Source: Streptomyces sp. H39-S7 (lineage in GTDB: Bacteria; Actinomycetota; Actinomycetes; Streptomycetales; Streptomycetaceae). Taken from it: a stretch of 40,596 nucleotides of DNA. The stretch is taken from positions 837-41,432 of the forward strand of contig NZ_JAPVLU010000061.1 in the NCBI RefSeq assembly GCF_027158205.1. The letters are read 5' to 3'. How positions within the stretch are numbered: the stretch's first letter is position 1; each line of letters opens with the position of its first letter. The notes beneath the pieces were generated by a model. That model worked only from the letters and a program-made list of their open reading frames with translations. It did not search any database and was not told the origin of the DNA. The position numbers and the translations under genes are program-made. Positions 32,228 to 40,472 of this stretch are shown here, in pieces.

Positions 32228-33538
32228 ATGCGGTGGTTGGTGGGGTGGAGCAGTGCCGCGGCGGGATCACTTCCGGGCACTGCGGCCCGTTCGGTCCTCC
32301 CGGTTGGCGCACAGCTCCTGTGGGGTGACCCGGACCCGCTCTGGGCGGTCGGCGACTGGCGTCCCGACGAGGTGCGGGTGATCCACGCCGACCCGTCCGG
32401 CGCCACGTTCCCGGGCGGAAGCACGTACTCCGGTTCGGGATCCGGTGCGCGTTCTGGCGCGGCCTACGGAAGCAACGGCTACGGCAGCGGGAGCAACGAC
32501 TACAACGGCAGCAGCAGCCGCGGCACCGGCAACGGCTACCGGGGCGCCAACGGCTACGGCGACAGCAACGGCAGCACCTACGGCGGCGGGCACGGCAGCG
32601 GCTACGGCAGCAGCCACCCCGCCATCGCCCGGATCGCCATCCTCGGACGCTGCCACGCCTCCGACGCCCAACTGCGCGTCGGACTGTTCGCCGCCCGCGG
32701 CGGCGCCCTGCGCCACCTCACCGCCTGGCCCGGCAGCTACACCGCCGTCCTCCAACTCGGCCGCCGCATCACGATCCTGGGCGACCTCGCCGGTGCCCGG
32801 CCCGTCTTCCACACCCGCTGGGCGGGCGGCACGGCCTTCGCGACGGCCGCCCTCCCGCTCGCGGACCTCACCGAAGCGGGGCTGGACGTCACCCACCTCG
32901 CCGCCACCCTCGCCTGCCCGGACTCGCCCGAGGCGCTCGGCGACGTATCGGTTCGCCTCCAGGAGGCGGCGGCCCGGCCGGCACCGGCGGAGCGCCCCGG
33001 CGACCTCCGCGCCCGAGCCGCCCTGGCCCGGCACGCCGCCGACCACCGCGTCTTCGAGCAGGCCGTCGAGGTGCGCAGCCAGCGGCTGCACGCCCCCTTC
33101 CTCGACAACCAGGTCGTCCGCGCCTGCCGGGCGCTGCCCGAGGCACTGCGCGTGCAGCCCGGGGCGCGGGTCTCGGTGCTGCGCGCGGTCCTGGCCGGAT
33201 CCGGCATCCGGGAGCTGCCGCCGGGCTGGGGTGCCAACTCCCATGTCTCGACCGCCGCCGCGTTCCGCACCGGGCTGCGGTCCTCGGTCGACGACCTCAT
33301 CGAGCTGTTCGACACCCCGCTGCTCGCCGACGCGGGGCTCGTGGAGGCCCGCGTCGTCCGCCAGGCCCTGCGGGCCGCCGCCGACGGGGAGGCGCTCCCG
33401 CTGGACGGACTCGGCGAGCTCGTCGCGACGGAGGTCTGGCTCCGCCGGCTGCTCGCCCGGCGCGGGTCCTGCTGGACGGGGACGGACGCCCCGGAGCAGC
33501 GCGCGGTGGCGGGCGGGGTGCGCCGGCTCACCATGTGA
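32228..33538 (+). CDS. Asparagine-synthase-related protein with Gly/Ser/Tyr-rich insert and missing core
   Basis: A 436-residue protein starting MRWLVGWSSAAAGSLPGT, with GGAGGCGGCG ahead of the ATG. The opening and the stretch WGDPDPLWAVGDWRPDEVRV, RVGLFAARGGALRHLTAWPG and GDLAGARPVFHTRWAGG match the N-terminal (glutamine-hydrolase-like) half of the asparagine-synthase-like proteins conserved in Streptomyces. Two things are odd. Residues ~61-130 are a low-complexity Gly/Ser/Tyr/Asn stretch (YGSNGYGSGSNDYNGSSSRG) interrupting that half. After PEALGDVSVRLQEAA the sequence goes straight to the C-terminal part (RLHAPFLDNQVVRACRALPE), skipping the ATP-pyrophosphatase SGG(x)DS motif that full-length (~700 aa) relatives have. 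The frame is intact, so an altered or non-catalytic protein is likely, not a simple pseudogene. Confidence 0.75.
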   Translation: MRWLVGWSSAAAGSLPGTAARSVLPVGAQLLWGDPDPLWAVGDWRPDEVRVIHADPSGATFPGGSTYSGSGSGARSGAAYGSNGYGSGSNDYNGSSSRGTGNGYRGANGYGDSNGSTYGGGHGSGYGSSHPAIARIAILGRCHASDAQLRVGLFAARGGALRHLTAWPGSYTAVLQLGRRITILGDLAGARPVFHTRWAGGTAFATAALPLADLTEAGLDVTHLAATLACPDSPEALGDVSVRLQEAAARPAPAERPGDLRARAALARHAADHRVFEQAVEVRSQRLHAPFLDNQVVRACRALPEALRVQPGARVSVLRAVLAGSGIRELPPGWGANSHVSTAAAFRTGLRSSVDDLIELFDTPLLADAGLVEARVVRQALRAAADGEALPLDGLGELVATEVWLRRLLARRGSCWTGTDAPEQRAVAGGVRRLTM

Positions 33539-33583
33539 GGCCGACCCCACCATGTGAGAGCGACCCACCATGTGAGGGGGAGC
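33529..33583 (+). repeat. Three 18-19 base tandem repeats at the end of the synthase-like gene
   Basis: CACCATGTGAG is repeated at 33529, 33548 and 33566 in units of 18-19 bases. The first unit contains the gene's stop codon TGA. Confidence 0.7.
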
Positions 33584-33721
33584 CGGGTCCGTCGGTCCGT
33601 CCCGTCCCGGAGGGCGATCCGTTGTCAGTGCGATGCCCGACAATGGTGGGCAGGGCCGATGGCGGCGGATCGTCATGGGCGAGGGAACGCACGGCAACCC
33701 CAGAGGACTCGAGGACTCGTA

Positions 33722-34942
33722 ATGGCGGTGTGGGACGACCTGGTCGGCCAGGACGCGGTGACGGCGCAGCTGTCCGCGGCCGCGCGGGACGCCGATGCCC
33801 TGGTGACGGCCCACTCGGCGGGCGCGAGGGGCGCTGAGCTGCCGACTGCGTCCAAGATGACGCACGCCTGGCTGTTCACCGGCCCTCCCGGCTCGGGCCG
33901 CTCCACCGCCGCCCGCGCCTTCGCGGCGGCGCTGCAGTGCACGAGCCCGGACCGGGCGCTGGGCGGGGTCCCGGGCTGCGGGTTCTGCGACGGCTGCCAC
34001 ACGACGCTGATCGGGACGCACGCGGACGTCGAGATCGTCCGGACGGATCTGCTGTCGATCGGTGTGAAGGACACCCGTGACCTGGTGCGGCGGGCCGCCA
34101 TGTCGCCGGCGACCGGCCGGTGGCAGGTGATCGTCCTGGAGGACGCCGACCGCCTCACCGAAGGTGCGGGGAACGTGCTGCTGAAAGCGGTCGAGGAGCC
34201 CGCGCCCCGTACCGTCTGGCTGCTGTGCGCCCCCTCGGTCGAGGACGCGCTGCCGACCATCCGCTCCCGCTGCCGGCTGCTGAGCCTGCGGACCCCGTCC
34301 GTCGAAGCGGTCGCCGACGTCCTGGTGCGGCGGGACGGGATCGACCCGGAGCTGGCGGCGACGGCCGCCAGGGCGACGCAGGGCCACATCGGCCGGGCCC
34401 GCCGGCTCGCCACCGACGAGCAGGCGCGGGCCCGGCGGGCGACCGTGCTGCGGGTGCCGCTGCGCGTGGACGACGTGGGCGGGTGCCTGAAGGCGGCGCA
34501 GGAGCTGGTGGACGCGGCCGCGGACGACGCCAAGCAGGTCGCGGTGGACGTGGACGGCAAGGAGACCGAGGAGCTGCGGACCGCGCTCGGGGCGGCGGCG
34601 GGCGCCGGCAGCCGGATGCCGCGTGGCACGGCGGGCGCCATGAAGGACCTGGCGGACCGCCAGAAGCGCCGATCGACCCGTACCCAGCGGGACACGCTCG
34701 ACCTGGCCCTCATCGACCTGGCCGGCTTCTACCGGGACGTGCTCGCGGTGCAGGTCGGCTCGAAGGTCGGCATCGCGAACGTCGAGGCGCGCGACGCGAT
34801 CGAGCGCATCGCGGCCTCGTCCCGCCCGGAGAACTCGCTGCGCCGGATCGAGGCGATCCTGGCCTGCCGGCAGGCGCTGGAGCGGAACGTGGCGCCGCTG
34901 CTGGCGGTGGAGGCGATGACGCTGTCGCTGCGGGCTGGCTGA
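33722..34942 (+). CDS. holB: DNA polymerase III subunit delta'
   Basis: A 406-residue clamp-loader subunit. The ATG at 33722 starts AVWDDLVGQDAVTAQLSAAA. The AAA+ domain has WLFTGPPGSGRSTAARAFAA (Walker A, with Gly-Arg-Ser in place of the usual GKS/T), a zinc finger CGFCDGCHTTLIG, LSIGVKDTRDLVRRA, WQVIVLEDADRLTEGAGNVL (Walker B region), KAVEEPAPRTVWLLCAPSVE and TIRSRCRLLSL (sensor 1). The C-terminal helical part completes the length. Delta' stimulates loading of the beta clamp. Streptomyces usually has a thymidylate kinase gene just upstream; here the neighbour is the synthase-like gene. Confidence 0.94.
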   Translation: MAVWDDLVGQDAVTAQLSAAARDADALVTAHSAGARGAELPTASKMTHAWLFTGPPGSGRSTAARAFAAALQCTSPDRALGGVPGCGFCDGCHTTLIGTHADVEIVRTDLLSIGVKDTRDLVRRAAMSPATGRWQVIVLEDADRLTEGAGNVLLKAVEEPAPRTVWLLCAPSVEDALPTIRSRCRLLSLRTPSVEAVADVLVRRDGIDPELAATAARATQGHIGRARRLATDEQARARRATVLRVPLRVDDVGGCLKAAQELVDAAADDAKQVAVDVDGKETEELRTALGAAAGAGSRMPRGTAGAMKDLADRQKRRSTRTQRDTLDLALIDLAGFYRDVLAVQVGSKVGIANVEARDAIERIAASSRPENSLRRIEAILACRQALERNVAPLLAVEAMTLSLRAG

Positions 34943-34990
34943 CGGGGTCGACGGGAGCCGACGGGGGCTGACGGGAGCCGACGGGGGAGC
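34941..34990 (+). repeat. Five 10-base tandem repeats after holB
   Basis: ACGGG-initiated decamers (ACGGGAGCCG, ACGGGGGCTG, ACGGGAGCCG and close variants) repeat every 10 bases right after the holB stop. A polypyrimidine run follows at about 35012-35060. No gene is present in the 34943-35147 gap. Confidence 0.6.
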
Positions 34991-35147
34991 GCGTCGCGGG
35001 ATGGGCGCCCTCATCCCCCGCCCCCGCATCCCTCTCCCCTTCCCCTTCCCTCCCCCTCCCGGCCCTGTGTGCCTGTCCTACCTTTGGTGCCTTCGGGTGA
35101 TCGACGACCTGGACCCGTAACGCCGTCCGCCCGCCCGACGCGCCTCG

Positions 35148-36170
35148 TTGCAGGCTGCAGACAGTGCCGCCGGAGCCCACCCGGGGGCCGCAGTCGTCCC
35201 CGAGGTGGTCCGTACCGTGGCTGATGCCGTCCTGTTCACCCTTCTCTTCCTCATCACCGCCGCCGCCGCCGTGGCGCTCGTGCGCTGCGCCCTGCGCCAC
35301 TGGTGGTCGGAGCGGTGCGGCCGCGTCTACGAGTTGTCGCAGGACCGGCTCGGCACGACGCTGCGCGTCGCCGCCGCGGGTGCGGCCGTCCTGGCGGCGG
35401 TCGCCCTGGGCGTACCGCTGCTGTCGCGGGACGGCGACGGCGGCGGCAACGGCGCCACGGTGCCGGCCGTCGCCGCGGAGCTCCGGCCGTCCGCTCCTCC
35501 CCGGGCGCCCGCCCGCGCTCCCGCGCCGCCCGCGTCCTGGTCCGCGGCGCCCCGTACGATCTCGCGCCCGTCGGGCGGCGTCCTCCAGGAGCTCGCCGAC
35601 GGCACACGCGTCTGGACGCCGGCGCAGTACTCCTACCCGCGCTCCGCGAAGGTGTCCTTCCCCGTGGTGGTCGCGCAGGTGGGCGCCGGTGACCAGCAGA
35701 TCTACGCGGGCTTCGCCGCCCAGGTCCAGCGCGGCCAGGCCGATCCGTTCCTCGTCGTGCTGCCGCGCGACTGCGCCGCCGCCGGACCCGACCTCCGCGC
35801 CGTCGCCCACCACTACCGCACCCTGACGTCCCGTTCGGGCCGCGCGATCCTGGGCGTCGGCGACCGGGCGGCGTGCGCCGTCCGCGAGGCGTTCGCCCAC
35901 CCCGACCGCTACCGCGCGGTCGCCGGGGTCTCCGGCATGTACGAGGACGTCGGCGTCCCGTTCCCGACGGGCCGCCGGCGCCTCGCGCTCCTCCTCGCCT
36001 CCGGCTCCGGCGAGAGCGCCGCCCGCGAATCGGCCCAGAGGTTCCGCACGGCGCTGCGCCCCCGCACCGGTGAGGTGCGCGTCATCAGCGGCCTGAGCAG
36101 CCGGCGGGAACTCTTCGCGCGCGTCGCCGGCTACCTCACGGAGAAGGTCGACGGGCCGGAGCGCCCGTAG
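35148..36170 (+). CDS. Membrane-anchored alpha/beta-hydrolase-like protein
   Basis: A protein of up to 340 residues. The frame opens at a TTG (35148); a GTG at 35205 giving VVRTVADAVLFTLLFLITAA is a reasonable alternative and neither has a strong RBS. Two hydrophobic helices (about residues 27-47 and 72-92) lead to a Pro/Ala linker (PSAPPRAPARAPAPPASW) and an extracytoplasmic domain with PRSAKVSFPVVVAQVGAGDQ, FLVVLPRDCA and GRAILGVGDRAACAVREAFA, where an esterase-like nucleophile elbow would be expected; the usual GxSxG is replaced by GVGDRA. It may be an inactive or divergent esterase-like protein. It is followed by the Tap-like peptidase gene on the same strand. Confidence 0.7.
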   Translation: MQAADSAAGAHPGAAVVPEVVRTVADAVLFTLLFLITAAAAVALVRCALRHWWSERCGRVYELSQDRLGTTLRVAAAGAAVLAAVALGVPLLSRDGDGGGNGATVPAVAAELRPSAPPRAPARAPAPPASWSAAPRTISRPSGGVLQELADGTRVWTPAQYSYPRSAKVSFPVVVAQVGAGDQQIYAGFAAQVQRGQADPFLVVLPRDCAAAGPDLRAVAHHYRTLTSRSGRAILGVGDRAACAVREAFAHPDRYRAVAGVSGMYEDVGVPFPTGRRRLALLLASGSGESAARESAQRFRTALRPRTGEVRVISGLSSRRELFARVAGYLTEKVDGPERP

Positions 36171-36338
36171 CCGGGCGCCGCTGGGGACGCGGGCGTCAGA
36201 TTCTTCCCCGGTCGCGCCCGCCACTCGTTCGGCGCACAAAGATCGGACAAACAGCCCACAAGTGAGCTCCTCGACCCACCCCCACCCCGCCGGGGCGGAT
36301 ACGCTCCCGATCACCCGACGGGAGGACCCGAGCCGCCG

Positions 36339-37922
36339 ATGTACATCAAGAGCCCGCTCCGAAGCCCGCTCCGAAGCCCGCTCCGTATCCCCGCCGTCGC
36401 CCTGGCGGTGGCGGGCCTGCTCCTCTCCGGGTGCGACAGCGGGGGCTCGGACCACGGCGCGGCCGCGTCCACCACTGCCACCAGGTCGCTCGGCCCGCTC
36501 CCGGCGACCACGGCCGCCGACCTGGCGCCGTACTACGGCCAGAAGCTGAGCTGGCACACGTGCGGCGTCCCCGGCTTCGAGTGCGCGACGATGAAGGCCC
36601 CGCTGGACTACGCGCACCCCGTGGCGGCCGACGACCTCAAGCTGGCCGTCGCCCGCAAGAAGGCCGCGGGTCCCGGCGCACGGCTCGGCTCGCTCCTGGT
36701 CAACCCCGGCGGCCCCGGCGGCTCGGCGATCGACTACCTGCAGTACGCGGCGCTCGGCTACCCCGCACCGGTCACCTCCCGCTACGACATGGCCGCCATC
36801 GACCCGCGCGGCGTCGCCCGCAGCGAGCCCGTCGCGTGCCTCACCGACGCGCAGATGGACGCCTTCACCGCCGTCGACACGACCCCCGACGACGCCGCCG
36901 AGGCCGACCAGCTCGTCGCCGCCGACACCGGTTTCGCGGCCGGCTGCGCGAAGCGCTCCGCCAAGGTCCTCGCCCACGTCTCCACCATCGACTCGGCCCG
37001 CGACATGGACGTCCTGCGGGCCCTGCTCGGTGACGACAAGCTCACCTACGTCGGCAAGTCCTACGGCACCTTCCTCGGCGCCACGTACGCCGGGCTCTTC
37101 CCGCAGCGCGTCGGCCGGCTGGTCCTCGACGGCGCGATGGACCCCTCGGTCGGGGCCCTCGACAGCAGCCGCACCCAGGCGGGCGGCTTCGAGACGGCCT
37201 TCACCGCCTTCGCCGGCGACTGCGTCCAGCACACCGACTGCCCCCTGGGCACCAAGAGCGCCGAGGACGCCGGCCGTCGCCTCGACGAGTTCTTCCGCGG
37301 CCTCGACGCCAAACCCCTCCCCACCGACCAGGCCCGCCCCCTCACCGAGGCGCTCGGCACCACCGGCGTGATCTCCGCCATGTACGACGAGGGCTCGTGG
37401 CCGACGCTGCGCGGCGCCCTGGCCCAGGCCATGCAGGGTGACGGCGCGGGCCTCCTCAAGCTCTCCGACGAGTACTACGAGCGCGACAGCGGCGGCAAGT
37501 ACTCGAACCTCATGGCCGCCAACGCCGCCGTCAACTGCCTCGACCTCCCCCCGGCGCTCTCCTCCCCGGCGGACGTCGAACGCGCCCTCCCCTCCTTCCG
37601 CTCCGCCTCCCCGCACTTCGGCACGGGCCTGGCCTGGGCAAGCCTGATCTGCGGCTACTGGAAGATCCCGGCCACCGGCAAGCCGCAGCGCATCGAAGCC
37701 GAGGGCGCGGCCCCGATCCTCGTCGTCGGCACCACCCGCGACCCCGCCACCCCGTACTCCTGGGCCGAGTCCCTCGCCTCCCAACTCACCTCCGGCCACC
37801 TCCTCACCTACAACGGCGACGGCCACACCGCCTACGGCCGAGGTTCCGACTGCATCGACACGGCCGTGAACCTCTACCTCCTCGAAGGCACCACCCCGCC
37901 GAAGAACAAAAAATGCGACTGA
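36339..37922 (+). CDS. Tripeptidyl-aminopeptidase-like alpha/beta hydrolase, lipoprotein
   Basis: A 527-residue secreted peptidase of the Streptomyces Tap/SlpD/SlpE type (family S33). Lipobox: AVAGLLLSGC, acylated Cys near residue 32. The n-region contains SPLR three times (KSPLRSPLRSPLR), encoded by a 12-base tandem repeat. Catalytic features: GSLLVNPGGPGGSAIDYLQY (oxyanion), YDMAAIDPRGVARSEPVACL, LTYVGKSYGTFLGATYAGLF (nucleophile Ser in GKSYG), the Asp in VGTTRDPATPY and the His in YNGDGHTAYG. It would release tripeptides or short peptides outside the cell. Nothing broken is seen. A promoter is likely between 36171 and 36338. Confidence 0.93.
   Translation: MYIKSPLRSPLRSPLRIPAVALAVAGLLLSGCDSGGSDHGAAASTTATRSLGPLPATTAADLAPYYGQKLSWHTCGVPGFECATMKAPLDYAHPVAADDLKLAVARKKAAGPGARLGSLLVNPGGPGGSAIDYLQYAALGYPAPVTSRYDMAAIDPRGVARSEPVACLTDAQMDAFTAVDTTPDDAAEADQLVAADTGFAAGCAKRSAKVLAHVSTIDSARDMDVLRALLGDDKLTYVGKSYGTFLGATYAGLFPQRVGRLVLDGAMDPSVGALDSSRTQAGGFETAFTAFAGDCVQHTDCPLGTKSAEDAGRRLDEFFRGLDAKPLPTDQARPLTEALGTTGVISAMYDEGSWPTLRGALAQAMQGDGAGLLKLSDEYYERDSGGKYSNLMAANAAVNCLDLPPALSSPADVERALPSFRSASPHFGTGLAWASLICGYWKIPATGKPQRIEAEGAAPILVVGTTRDPATPYSWAESLASQLTSGHLLTYNGDGHTAYGRGSDCIDTAVNLYLLEGTTPPKNKKCD
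36350..36387 (+). repeat. 12-base tandem repeat inside the Tap-like signal peptide
   Basis: The unit AGCCCGCTCCGA occurs three times (the last with T for the final A), adding Ser-Pro-Leu-Arg units to the positively charged n-region. In-frame, so copy number could change without breaking the gene. Confidence 0.75.
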
Positions 37923-38035
37923 CGAAACCGCCCCGCTGACCTGCGCTTCCCCCTGCTCCACCCCGGCACGGAGCACCCCCGAGAACCCTGTAGACTTGGC
38001 GCCGCTGCTCCCGCCACACTGGCCGAGCGCAGCAT

Positions 38036-38108
38036 GCCGCCTTAGCTCAGCTGGCCAGAGCAACGCACTCGTAATGCGTAGGTCTCGGGTTCGAATCCCG
38101 AAGGCGGC
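38036..38108 (+). tRNA. tRNA-Thr (anticodon CGT)
   Basis: A 73-base cloverleaf. Acceptor arm GCCGCCT pairs with AGGCGGC, the D arm has GCTC/GAGC, the anticodon arm ACGCA/TGCGT encloses CTCGTAA with anticodon CGT, and the T arm is CTCGGGTTCGAATCCCGA. CCA is not encoded. A TAGACT -10-like box lies at 37991-37996. Confidence 0.95.
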
Positions 38109-38114
38109 CCCAGC

Positions 38115-38149
38115 AAGGCCCAGGTCACCTAGCCCGTGACCTGGGCCTT
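38115..38149 (+). terminator. Intrinsic terminator after tRNA-Thr
   Basis: A perfect 14-base stem (38115-38128 with 38136-38149) with a 7-base loop, followed by TTTGCTTG, seven bases after the tRNA. Confidence 0.85.
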
Positions 38150-38219
38150 TTGCTTGCCCGCACTCATTCAGGGCATGCGGCGGCTGGGCCGCGAGACCCC
38201 GTGCGTGAGCGGCGGGGCG

Positions 38220-38327
38220 TCAGTCCTTGGTCTTCGCCTTCCGCTTGGCCTTCTTGGCAACCTTGCGGGCCCTCTCCTCGTCGGCCTTGCGCTGAAGGGG
38301 GATCAGCGGGCGCCGGGACCAAGCCAT
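38220..38327 (-). CDS. Small Lys/Arg-rich protein, hypothetical
   Basis: A 35-codon frame from ATG (38327) encodes MAWSRRPLIPLQRKADEERA and a Lys-rich tail ending KRKAKTKD. It could be a short basic protein or the surviving 3' end of a longer gene cut by rearrangement next to the tRNA. No clear RBS. Confidence 0.3.
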   Translation of the reverse strand: MAWSRRPLIPLQRKADEERARKVAKKAKRKAKTKD

Positions 38328-38393
38328 TGTCGCGTTGTCCCTGGTCATTGGCCTGTGGCTGGTCGGCAGAAGTGTCTACAGGTTCCGCAGGGC

Positions 38394-39395
38394 ATGGTCA
38401 CCGACGGCGGCGGCCTGGCCCTGCCCCCGACCGGCACCTTCGCCTACATCAAGCCCACCGACACCATCACCACCACCGGCGAGACACGCACCCTGGCCGG
38501 CCTCGAATTCGTCTTCCAGATGGCCCCCGACACCGAGGCCCCCGAGGAGTTCCACTTCTACATCCCCGAACTCAAAGCCCTGACCTGCGCGGAGAACGCC
38601 AACCACTCCCTGCACAACATCCAGACCCTGCGCGGGGCCCGCACCCGCGACGCCGCGAACTTCGCCGCCTGCCTGGACGAGGCGATGGAGCTGTTCCCCG
38701 ACGCCGAGATCCACTACGGCCCCCACACGTGGCCGGTGTGGGGCAAGGAGAACGTCGCCGAGTTCCTCGGCTCCCAGCGCGACACCTACAAGTACCTGCA
38801 CGACCAGGCCCTGCGGCTGGCCAACCACGGCCTGACCCCCATCGAGATCGCCGAGAACCTCGACCTGCCCGACGTCCTGGGCCAGGCCTGGTGGAACCGC
38901 GGCTACCACGGCACCGTCAACCACAACCTCAAAGCCGTCTACACCAAGGAACTGGGCTGGTACGACGGCAACCCGATGCACCTGCACCCGCTGCCGCCCG
39001 CCGACATGGCCAAGCGCTATCTGCAGGCCATCGGCGGCGCCGACCGCGCCCTGGAACTGGCCCGCACCGCCTTCCAGGAGGGCGACTACCGCTGGTTGGC
39101 CGAACTCGCCGGACAGGCCGTGTTCGCCGACCCCGGCAACCAGGACGCCCGGGAACTGCAGGCCGACGCCTACGAACAGCTCGGCTACCAGTCCGAGGGC
39201 CCACAGTGGCGCAACCTCTACCTCACCGCCGCCCAGGAACTGCGCGACGGCACGCCCACCACCGGCGTACAGAGCACCGGCAGCATGGAGACCATCATGG
39301 CCATGCCGCTGGACCTGTTCCCGGACTACATCGCGGTACGCCACGACGGCCCCAAGGCCGCCGGCACGAACCTGGTCATCAACCTGGACCGGTGA
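38394..39395 (+). pseudogene. Alkyl sulfatase fragment lacking the metallo-beta-lactamase N-terminus
   Basis: The frame from ATG 38394 (333 residues) begins MVTDGGGLALPPTGTFAYIK and matches the middle and alkyl-sulfatase dimerisation part of SdsA-type alkyl sulfatases: FVFQMAPDTEAPEEFHFYIP, ALTCAENANHSLHNIQTLRG, YGPHTWPVWGKENVAEFLGS, NHGLTPIEIAENLDLPD, RGYHGTVNHNLKAVY and NPMHLHPLPP. The N-terminal metal-binding HxHxDH part of the domain is missing, and the C-terminal SCP2-like domain breaks off at VINLDR where a different gene fragment starts. Full-length relatives are ~600-650 residues. It cannot be a normal sulfatase; residual dimerisation or binding is possible but unsupported. Confidence 0.75.
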
Positions 39396-39682
39396 CCCCG
39401 TTCACCGGATCCGGTGGCACCGACACCGCGTTCGTCACCGACCCGGGCCAGCAGATCAGCCAGACCACAAAAGACTGGGTCGAGACGTACGTACCTGATC
39501 AAATCGGGTCGAACTACACCGCCCACCTCACCGTGGGAGTCGACACCGTCGAACACCTCAAGACCCTGCAGGCCGAACCCTTCGAAACCTTCCACGTCCA
39601 GCCCGCCGGGATGGCCGTCTACCAACTCGGCAACAACGGAACCGCCCGGACCCTGCTCAAGTCCTGGCCCCTGAGTACCTGA
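39392..39682 (+). pseudogene. C-terminal fragment of a second gene (2'-5' RNA ligase-like)
   Basis: A 96-residue frame from GTG 39392 (overlapping the previous stop by 4 bases, GTGA) reads VTPFTGSGGTDTAFVTDPGQ, then ETYVPDQIGSNYTAHLTVGV and HVQPAGMAVYQLGNNGTART. This resembles the C-terminal half of 2'-5' RNA ligase-like phosphoesterase proteins (a conserved 'HLTVGV' and 'VYQLGN.GTA'). The first half is absent. The fragment starts exactly where the sulfatase homology ends, so an ancestral rearrangement is likely. Family recall is moderate. Confidence 0.5.
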
Positions 39683-39718
39683 CCACCACCCCGCCGGCCG
39701 GCGAATTCGGCCCCACGT

Positions 39719-39756
39719 GAGGAAGTCCCGGTCAGCTTGCCGGCCGGGACTTCCTC
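39719..39756. terminator. Terminator hairpin between the gene remnants and the sortase
   Basis: A perfect 13-base stem, GAGGAAGTCCCGG (39719-39731) with CCGGGACTTCCTC (39744-39756) and a 12-base loop, between convergent genes. Followed by GTTC on the plus strand. Confidence 0.7.
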
Positions 39757-39786
39757 GTTCCGCGGGGGCTGAGGGGTGCGGGCGGG

Positions 39787-40395
39787 TCAGGTTTGGGTGG
39801 CGTAGACGATGAGGTTGTCCTCGGGGTGGCCCTGGGCGTCGATCGAGCCGTCGCAGGTGATCAGGCGGAGGGTGGGGGTCGCGGTGGGGGCGTAGACCTT
39901 CTGGGTGGGGAAGGACTTCTTGCTGACGGTCTCGGTGGTGGTCACCGTGAAGTGCGTGGTCTTGCCGCCGGCGCCGCTGATGGCGATGTCGGCGCCCTTT
40001 TTGATCTTTGCCAGGTCGTGGAAGACCGCTTTGCCGTAGCGGGTGCTGTTGTGGCCGATGACGACGGAGGCCCCGCGCGCGCCCGGCACCGCGCTGTTCA
40101 CGTACCAGCCGGCCGTCATCCCCTGGTCGGGCGGCGGGACTTGTACGGTCTGGTCGGTATTGAGGCCGAGGCGGAGGAGGGCGCTGTCCACGCCGAGGGA
40201 GGGGATGGCCACGCGGGTGGGACCGCCGGGTGCGGCGGGCGCCGTTGTCGCGGGGGACGAGGTGGCCTGCGTGGCGGCGGGCTTGGCGGGGGCGTCGGCC
40301 GAGGGGGAACCCGACGAGCAGGCCGCCAGGGTGGCGAGGGCCAGCGTGATGAGCGGTGCTCGCAGCGCGCGCGCCGGGTGCGGGATACGGGCCAT
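39787..40395 (-). CDS. Class F sortase, lipoprotein
   Basis: A 202-residue exported sortase. The ATG has AAAGGA five bases upstream. The signal is a lipobox (LITLALATLAAC; acylated Cys near residue 26), so it is held on the outer leaflet of the membrane rather than by a helix. A Pro/Ala/Thr linker follows. The sortase fold has RVAIPSLGVDSALLRLGLNT, GWYVNSAVPGARGASVVIGH (catalytic His in VIGHNS), KAVFHDLAKIKKGADIAI and LRLITCDGSID (catalytic Cys in LITCDG), then PEDNLIVYATQT. In many relatives an Arg lies in the segment before DNxxVYA; here the sequence is GHPEDN, so the position of the catalytic Arg is uncertain. Class F substrates are largely unknown. Confidence 0.9.
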   Translation of the reverse strand: MARIPHPARALRAPLITLALATLAACSSGSPSADAPAKPAATQATSSPATTAPAAPGGPTRVAIPSLGVDSALLRLGLNTDQTVQVPPPDQGMTAGWYVNSAVPGARGASVVIGHNSTRYGKAVFHDLAKIKKGADIAISGAGGKTTHFTVTTTETVSKKSFPTQKVYAPTATPTLRLITCDGSIDAQGHPEDNLIVYATQT

Positions 40396-40472
40396 GAGGG
40401 TCCTTTGATGCGCGAGCGGTGCGCCGCCCGTTCGGGCGGCGCACCGGGTGGATCGAGGGATCGAGGGATCTA

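Noticed and set aside
34710..38063. A long open frame on the minus strand (1117 codons)
   Set aside because: It is antisense to holB, the membrane hydrolase and the Tap-like peptidase and has no recognisable motifs.
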